From NCBI RefSeq assembly GCF_029227915.1, contig NC_079886.1, forward strand, positions 23,040,501 through 23,104,500: DNA of 64,000 bases, written 5' to 3'. Source of the DNA: Hydractinia symbiolongicarpus (lineage: Eukaryota > Cnidaria > Hydrozoa > Anthoathecata > Hydractiniidae). Position numbers and translations under genes: made by a program. Under the pieces are notes generated by a model. The model ran no database searches and was not told the DNA's origin. It worked only from the letters and a program-made list of their open reading frames with translations. This document shows positions 56,201 to 64,000 of this stretch, in pieces (the stretch's first letter is position 1; each line of letters begins with the position of its first letter).

Positions 56201-56629
56201 GGGAAAAATCATTGACACCACCTCGTTTACAAGTTATTTGGCCTCAAATATTTAAGTGCACTGTATTGGCTTCATTAATTTAATATAGGATATTGACGTT
56301 AGTAGTAGTGTTATTGACGTCGCGCCGTAATGTCATAAAATTTAACATCCGAGACATACTTTTTTCGGCGACATCAGGGAAAATTTCGGCGACATCAAAG
56401 GAAAATGACGATATCCACTATGACCGTCACATACACTTCGTATTATTATAAGACATAGAAACGTTTTATGTAGTTATTTATATAAGAAATTAGGTATACA
56501 AATTATTATATTGCAGCTTTTGGTAATGGTACACAAATGTTGCCCAAAAACTCTAATTCAAGATATTTTAAACTTTGTTTCTAATCCGTAAATAGTATCT
56601 GAATAGTTTTTCTACTATATTTAAGCATT

Positions 56630-58008
56630 GATGCAACACATTCCAACTGCTTGGCGAGATTTGTGAACCATGCCCATCCCGGTGTGCCAATTGTAAAATG
56701 GTGTTACTGGTTCGTGACAAAGTGCCGTATCTAGGCTTAAAGTCTCGAAAACTCATAAAGACTAATGAAGAGCTTAGATACGATTATGGTGACAAATGCA
56801 TGTTGTCTTTGAGAAAGCAGGTAATTTATTAACTCTAAGGAACTTTACTGTTATTTTGCTTCCAAATATTTACTGCATTTTTTTCTTATAGAAGAACTTG
56901 TGTGTGCCATTACATTTAAAAGATATAGAGAATCAGGTAGAAATCATTATTTCTTGTAGTGTACAAAAGTAAAAAGTAAAAAATTTAAAGATCCAGAGAA
57001 GCAAATATTCTCACCAGGATTCTATAATTTCAATTCAAGTTATTAATTGATGTCAAATATTCTTGCACACAAGGCAGTTGTTTGGATTATTGTGATCACA
57101 AATAAGAAATGTAGTGTTAGTATTCTTGAGCTGTGATTTAAAAGAAGCTTCATTGTGAATTCACGTTTTCTATATTTGCACAAACAAAGTCAATTTTTTT
57201 CTTGCCTACTGCATGTTAAACTCGCATATTATCAAGGCTCAAAAAAATTAGTGTGTTCAAGGTTCTGCTTCTGTTCTTTCTTCCACTACAAGTTATATAA
57301 AAATAAACATCATATATATATATGATGTTTATCTTTTATTCTTAGCTAAAAAAGATCTCCCATGCAAGTATTCTGAAACTGAAGGTATGTATTACATCAC
57401 TGAATTTCATTTCCTAATAATAAACTAGTAGCAAGCGCTGTTTTTATGTTGCATATTTCCTGAGATGTTAATATATAAAACTAGCATTCTTGTTTATTGA
57501 ATTTTTGTACGATTGCTTAATTAATAACTAAAACTTTTGCTTGTTATTTCAATTTATCAATGATTTCATTGTAGGAAGGGCAAAAAACTGTAATTGAGGT
57601 AGAAGGTTATACTTACAATGAGAAGTATAACCTTTCATCAATAAACGTGTATTGTGACACAATTATTTTTATAGTATTAAAAGAGCCTTACATGATTATC
57701 AGAGATCGTGAAAAGTAAGTAGCTCTCTCCTTTCTTGTGTAGTTTTAACGTGTTCAGTAAATAAAAATAATAATGATTTGGCTTTATTACAACCTGAATC
57801 TCATGATTAAATTTGAATTGTTACCGTTAACGTATTGTTAATATGCCTGTTTCTTTATTATGTTTTTAGTTTGTTCAAGCCATTAATATATAAGACGAAG
57901 ATCCCTAATCTTCACTTTGAAAAGGGTTGTCTGTTTGAAATCGACAAGGAAATCACAAGACATGACTCGTGTGATACAAGGCATCTTAACAGTTCACATC
58001 TAAATTAG
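56630..58008 (+). pseudogene. SET-domain gene remnant, four exons
   Basis: The exon ending at 56820 encodes DATHSNCLARFVNHAHP, a one-base frame break near 56680, then RCANCKMVLLVRDKVPYLGL and NEELRYDYGD. The NH..NC and ELxYDYG motifs are those of the S-adenosylmethionine-binding core of SET lysine methyltransferases. Three further exons fit in phase with GT-AG borders: 57346-57384, 57575-57714 and 57870-58008 (ends TAG). I do not recognise the last two. The start of the first exon is not found. Relatives in cnidarian genomes that I recall are multicopy. The frame break argues for a pseudogene. Confidence 0.6.
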
Positions 58009-58781
58009 TATTCTCTATGGTGCTCTTTTTTATTCCTAGGGTCACTATTTTAAAGTAAGAGTCTGTGTGTTTTAATTTTATGCTAACTACAACTTCTTAA
58101 CTGTTTCTGGAAAAGCATTACTTGGTGCTTTGCAGCTAGTGGGCGGCAAAAAACTTTTTTTATGGTATGACAAATCAACAACGTAGAAAATGCCTGGATG
58201 TATTTTCTACAATTCCTGCATTACACGTTGTTTTTTGAAAGATAACCGTATTTTGACCTGAGCCTCAATTTTCTTTGCAAAATGACTGAATATAGGCTCA
58301 AATTTTCTTATTTTTTTTCTTAATTTTTATTCCTCTTTGTTTTTTTTATAAATAACTACTATATTTTATCGACATTTGAAATAACATTTTTATTGAAGAA
58401 AAAAAGACCTCTTTTGTTATTTTGGGATAAAACTTTGTTAGTAATTAATTCCACTATTTTGAATACATTTTGCCTCCAGAGATCCATGAATGCTGTATAG
58501 CTACTTTACTGAAAAAAAAAAACTTGATTGTGTTCTTCTGAAATTACGGTGATTTTGGTAACTGTAAATCTATATATCAAGGTCTTTAAAAATTGAATCT
58601 TGACAAGCTGAAACTGGGGATTTTCCTAAAATGTTTTTACGATTTCAAGGTTTTTGAGCGTCATCTAATAATCTACACATTTGTAAAAGAAAGCGCAAAA
58701 GTATTCGTTTTATCATAACTCCAACAACGTCTCTTAAGATCCTTTCTATTAATGTTCACGTAATAAATATGTTCTTCCTAG

Positions 58782-59116
58782 ACCTCAAGATGTTGCCGAT
58801 GATGGCTTTTGTGAATGTTGCAAGATACGTTACACATCACTACAACATGTATATGTATGCTATGACCCCTTTTTTTCTTGTAGATCAAATCTGTTTCTTG
58901 GATACAAGAATTATATCGATGGAAAAATAAAAATGATAGTTTTTTGACAGAAAGACTCGTTTAGCTATTGTTATTGTTTTGATAGCCCCTCGACAGTGAT
59001 CGTCATAAAAGCTTCGTTACTAAAAAAAAAAATTATGATAAAGTAGACCAGTTGATAGCTAAAGAAGTTGGTTGTGGCAACTTTGTCGAAGCATGCAAGA
59101 AGAAAGCTGCTAAAAA
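58782..59116 (+). pseudogene. DBF4-type zinc-finger exons, decayed
   Basis: 58782-58848, preceded by an acceptor TTCCTAG, encodes DVADDGFCECCKIRYTSLQH. 58997-59116, with donor GTATGT, encodes DRHKSFVTKKKNYDKVDQLI. Together they match the DBF4-type zinc finger pattern (G-[YF]-C-E-x-C...L..H, then ..HR.F...Y..VD.LI). The splice phases of the two pieces do not fit, so the gene is decayed or an exon border is misjudged. It follows the SET remnant on the same strand and may belong to the same gene. Confidence 0.55.
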
Positions 59117-60599
59117 GTATGTACTTAGAAATAATAGGAAATGTGATTTTAGAGAGGTATGTTATATTATAAGTAGTTACATGAAACTACACATTTAGTA
59201 TGTTGTATTAGTTCATCAAAGTGATAATAGTATGACACATTAACAGAAGTGAATGTCAGTAATTTAGAACAAATCTTACGAGGAAAAGTATTAGAAGCAG
59301 ATACGTTTTATTCTTTCTCAGTCATAATATATAATAGTCTTTTTATTTTAACTATTAGGTTTTGATAAAGAAAAATAAATATTCAGGACATTCTCCAAAT
59401 AAATAATTAGCTATCATTTTTTGCGTGCATTTCCGAATATTTGTGAAAAAACGCTAGTATTTTTTCATCCCACGCTAATATTTTTGCTTCATAGTTTTTG
59501 GGCGTCGGTTTTTTTACTTTGATTTCTAAGTGATATCCGTCGTTTCGTAGTTCATAAGCAAAAGCGATATGTCCCAATTAGAGTTATGATTTGTTACATT
59601 CGCTTTTTTTGCATCAGCATCATGTCAAGTACCTATCTGTTTTTAATAAAAATTTCTGGTGCTGTGTATGAAAGAAGATTGGTCCAAACTCCAGTTAATC
59701 TGCTAACGACAAGATGATCTCATCGTTGGACTAGCATTCAGATTCGCGTGCAAATTCACTATATCAAGTTGAGTAAAAAGAAAATCTAGGATGCTAATTA
59801 GTAATAGGACGTTAACTTTTGAGTAAGCTGGTTTTAAATAGAAGCTTCTACAGTGATAAATCTAATTGTAAGTATTTTTAGTCTTTAAGTTACCTAGTTA
59901 GTAAACCAGCTACACAGTTTAAACAGTAGTTGCAATACAAATTACAACTTATTATTATTATTCAGTACAGTTTAAAGGTGTTAAAAACTCAAAGTAGTAG
60001 TATTATATGACAACATATAATGACCACATACATTTATCGGTTAAAAATTGATAATCCGTATTATAATCTACATCGATTTTAGGTGCTGGCTTAATTGCAA
60101 AGATGATTCACTAGCGAAAGTGTAGGGAGTCAGAACACTATATATGGAATAGGAACATCTGGTTCAGAGCTGCCAAAATTTATCTGTTCTTCCATCCACG
60201 ATATTTATTGAACATTTGCAACAAACATTCGCAATAAGATGAAAATAAATTTACACAAGTTATTGACTTGATCAATTCATGACTTGAAATTCATTAAAAG
60301 TATTATAGAACATTCAATTTATTGTTAGGTTATGCTATAAATGTTTTTCTATTTACAAAACATAGCATTTTAATTGTAATTCATATTTCTTCTTATTGGA
60401 AAAAAGATTATATTTTATTATATATTTTTGGCTCTTTACAAAGACAAGCTTGTCACGCATGTCAGAAAATTTGAGTGAGGAACAACGATGTTTTATGATC
60501 TCGCACATTTGTGTCTAAAATACTACCTCGTAGCCAGAACAATTTACCTAGGACTTGTGACCAATTTAGCCTGCTAGCATTTTAACAAAGTTTAAAAAC
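59117..60599. other. No feature recognised
   Basis: AT-rich sequence with no supported gene, repeat or RNA. Confidence 0.55.
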
Positions 60600-60762
60600 A
60601 AATTGATGGTGTAGCTATAAGCTTCCCCTTAGGGTCTCCGTTAGCAATTATTTTGAAAAGTTGTCCTACAGAATTTACGCCTATCTTTTATAGACGTTAT
60701 GTAGACGTAAAGGTGATTCCTTAGTAAATAATTTATTTAGGAAATCTACGTTTGGTGGTGTT
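60600..60762 (+). pseudogene. Decayed Penelope-type reverse transcriptase fragment
   Basis: A plus-strand frame reads QIDGVAISFPLGSPLA, then LKSCPTEFTPIFYRRYVDV, and in a second frame GDSLVNNLFRKSTFGGV. These match QIDGVAMGSPLGPTL, LKNCPSEFKPIYYRRYVDD and EGDSFVTNVYRKPTFSGV of the array copies in order, with two internal deletions. An old relic of a related element. Confidence 0.75.
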
Positions 60763-63700
60763 GTTGTTGTAATAATTGTATTAGTGTATGAAAAACTTTC
60801 CATGATTCCTTGTAGATATTGCACGAAAGGATATCGACTTTGATAGTTTGATGAAAAAAGAAGCTAAACATTTAAACTTTGAAACTATTTTTTCAGTTTG
60901 CTTTTAGGCGGCTAGCTAATTATTTCATTGGCCAGGTTGGTCATGTCAAACTCTGTCTATTTGTCACGCTTCCTCAAGTTTACCCGCAAGCTCAGAACCC
61001 TTTCTTATTCTTTACCAAAAATAGTCAAATATGTTTTCCATCCTGGAATTTGGGATTGGAAATCTACGAGTGATGATGTGAATTAATCCCAACATCACTC
61101 GTGAATTCTCAAGGCATTTTTAGGTAGAAACGTACGATGAGCGATTTTTGTTAGACATGATAGTACGTAGTTCATGGACAAATGGCATATGTTCGCAACA
61201 CGAATTCTTTTTCACGCACAAGTAAAAGGACAGTCTTTTATACGTGAAATTTTTAGTTTTTATAAGGTGAGGTTTTTCTTGCAAGCAACACTTTTCCCAA
61301 TGGAATTTTTCTCATTATTAAGTGATCGATAAATATAACTTAAAATTGGTAGTATTTATTAACATGGCTCTGAATTTTTAACAACCATATTAACACTGAC
61401 ATTGGCCAGCATAAAAATAATCTTTCCCTTATAAACTCTTGATCCAAACAAAATTCTCCCTAGATGTTTCTTCTGTAATATTGAATCCAGGTATAAAGTC
61501 CGTAGCTTCATGCGATATACTCCTGTTAAGCGACCTTTAATTACTGTAAGTAGCGGATCTGCTTCTGTTTAAATCTGCAGTTTTTGATTCTTTTATAAGA
61601 TGCTAGTTTTTTTAAGGTTTCGTTTCCTTACTTTGATGTTAAATGATCAATCTTTTATGAATTTAATCGCGATTCCTGATTAATCCTGAAAAATTTTATA
61701 ACTGAGAAAAAATATTTTGGTAAGCTGTAAATGCAACTTATGGGGAGTGTATAAAAAACGCATTTAGCACCGCTCATACATTGCATATTGTGCTATTCAC
61801 ATGGAAGGCAAATAAACTTGAGAATTAGCTTTAACCTGAGATTAACTAAATGACATTTTCACATTTTTCAGGAAACTGTAAGTACAGCAAGTAGTGTGCC
61901 ACAGCAAAAATCTTTATTTAGAGTAAGTAGTAGGTTTAATTTTTTGGTACACTCTCCAAAGATTATCGGAGGTACAATGTGTATGATGTATTGCCCTAAA
62001 TGTTCTTTGAAGAAATATAATTTAAAAATACTTATTTTTTTTCTTTCTGTTATACTAGGGCAAGAGAAGAAGTTTATTTTGCGATAAAGATGTTCAACTG
62101 CTACGTCAAAAGTGGATCTTATTGCTAATGGTTCTTTAACGAAACAAGGTGTCACTAAGGCGTTGGAAGGGGAAGATATACTAAAAAATTTACTTTTGTA
62201 CAAATTCGTACTCGTTTGCACTACGAAAGAAAACAACAATGAACACATCTGTTCCATGAACTTATGCCAGTCATTAAAACAAATAACTCTTCGTTAAAAA
62301 TATTAAACATGTTAATACTCTGTTTTTGTTTCTTTGCTAATTGTTCTTAAAATTGATGTTGCATGTTATCCCAGAGGCAGCACTGCTATCACGCACGATA
62401 CTGTACTTTCCTAACTTTGACGACGATTATAATACTGAGTTAATTTTTGACAACTAGTTTTAATTAATGAAACTAAGTTTTGCTAAGCTGACATTTTCTT
62501 TAAATACAACCTTGATTAGACAAAATGTGTTTTCTTGCTTAATTTCATTTTGTATATATAACGCTTGATGCACTGTTTTCTAAAGTTTATATTTTGTTTA
62601 TGAGCTGTAAAGGCATTGGTCTTCTCTACTACATCATATGTATGATTCTGTTTTAGCAAACTTGAATCTTCTTGTTATTACACCCTCTACTTTCGTAATT
62701 TGTATAAGCACGTGTTTTACGAACTCGTTTAAAAGTTAGAATTCAATTTAAAGTTTTCAGAGCATGCTTCATAGCATTATTATTGTACTTTTTACCACAC
62801 GTTTTTAAATAAAAAATTAGCTTTAATGTAGACTGAAATATCTCTTGTTTGTATATAGTGGAAAATTTTGTGTATAATGTGTCTACACGAAATTGCCCCG
62901 GTTAAATTGAGGGATATGGATCCGGGACACGTAAACTACTACCTACACTTTATTGGACTTGTCTACTACTTTTCCGACATGCATACCTGAACTATTAAAC
63001 TATTTATTAAGGTAATGGTTGCTGAAAATATCGACATTGCTGTTGCTAAAAGTATCTTAGGTGAAGTCATTGGTTAAGAAGCCTTTTCTTCGACGAATGA
63101 AATTTTAGCAAAAAGTATTTGTATATGATATTAGTAAATTGGTTTGGCCTTGTTCGTTTCGATTGATATTCTTAACAGTATCGAAAATTTAAAAAGTCTG
63201 GCGCACACCATAGGCAAACTGGTGGTCTCTTAGGCCGTCGCTTGAGCTGTTGTGAAAAAACTTACACGTCCGCAGATAACCGAATCGGAAAAAGTTGCAC
63301 CACAAGTTAAAATATAAAAATCGCATATAAAACAATTGCATGATAACAAAACTTACGCTAATTTAATAATCGCTAGCCATGCACTTGTGGTATGTGGACA
63401 GCCGCCTCAGGTAACAAGCCGCCGCCTAAGAGACTGCTTATAAACCCGAGGTAATTTTACGAAGACTGTCCAAATCTGCTACGGAAGGTGTAGTGGCATT
63501 TTCTATACTCTTTCTCTCTCTCCTGTTACTATAGGAAGACTTCTGATACCAAATTCGCTTTGGTTTAATGTTAAAAACGCAAGTCAAATATTTATCAGTC
63601 TTTTCTAACTTGCAAATAAAAACTCACAGCAGAATATAAAACTCTCAACCTCAAAGTAAAATACTCTTGTCGCGGGCTTAGATTTTGTCACTTGTAACAA

Positions 63701-64000
63701 GCAACCAAATTTAAAATTATTGAATCCGTTACATGAAATTAGTTTGAGACATACAATCTATGTACTCTTTGCTTTTGTGTCATCAATACGTTTTATGTGT
63801 ACTTTGTGTAGGCAATTTGGTTATGCAACATCTGCATCCGATCTATCAATCCTGCTACAATAAACTAGTACAACGGATACAAAACTGTGAGCCCTGCTAC
63901 AAGAAACTATTCTTGTAATACAAACTAGTCGGCTAATATAATGTTATCCCACCCCGTTTAAAACCGTCAATCCTATTTCGAAAAGTCAGTTTCAGTAGTA
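60763..64000. other. No feature recognised
   Basis: Only short open frames without recognisable motifs; no repeat family could be tied to the rest of the window. Confidence 0.5.

Noticed and set aside
61868-62297. Overlapping frames on both strands near 62 kb
   Set aside because: Mutually antisense with no recognisable protein pattern on either strand.

Overview
The window looks like AT-rich invertebrate nuclear DNA, most likely from a cnidarian (a hydrozoan would fit). Genes have small GT-AG introns, intergenic DNA is packed with decayed transposons, and the retroelements include Penelope-like elements with a GIY-YIG endonuclease. The species cannot be fixed from sequence alone. No rRNA, tRNA or CRISPR was seen. 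Layout: (1) 1-7017, a head-to-tail array of Penelope-like retroelements (PLE) on the minus strand with a 2849-bp period, cut off by the left window edge. (2) 8388-35661, three tandem minus-strand paralogues (called A, B, C here) of an unusual ion channel. I reconstructed all nine exons of each by hand; exons 3-7 have identical lengths in all three genes and every splice phase fits. The encoded architecture is signal peptide, half of a glutamate-receptor-type ligand-binding domain (S1), a membrane helix, a pore loop with the potassium-channel signature TVGYGD, a second helix, S2, a third helix and a short cytosolic tail. Gene B (484 aa) is intact. Gene A has an 8-nt frame-breaking insertion in exon 1, and gene C has an in-frame TAG just after the pore. 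(3) 35662-40284, dispersed repeats. (4) 40285-41508, a three-exon calmodulin-like gene whose EF-hand loops are all degenerate. (5) 42278-46055, a nest of transposons: a GIY-YIG retroelement relic interrupted by a 2.7-kb terminal-inverted-repeat element and by a LINE tail. (6) 48066-49472, a single-exon transporter of the vesicular inhibitory amino acid (SLC32/VIAAT-like) family. (7) 49473-64000, satellites, a Tigger-like remnant, another GIY-YIG relic, repeats, a decayed multi-exon SET-domain plus DBF4-type zinc-finger locus, and a small PLE reverse-transcriptase relic. The strongest biological signal is the cluster of potassium-filter glutamate-receptor-like genes, apparently in birth-and-death evolution. 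If expressed, gene B should make a ligand-gated, potassium-selective (hyperpolarising) channel; the closest precedents I know are bacterial GluR0 and the rotifer receptor AvGluR1. A second signal is a recurring hammerhead-ribozyme-like stem-loop lying 3' of three separate GIY-YIG retroelement genes in this window.
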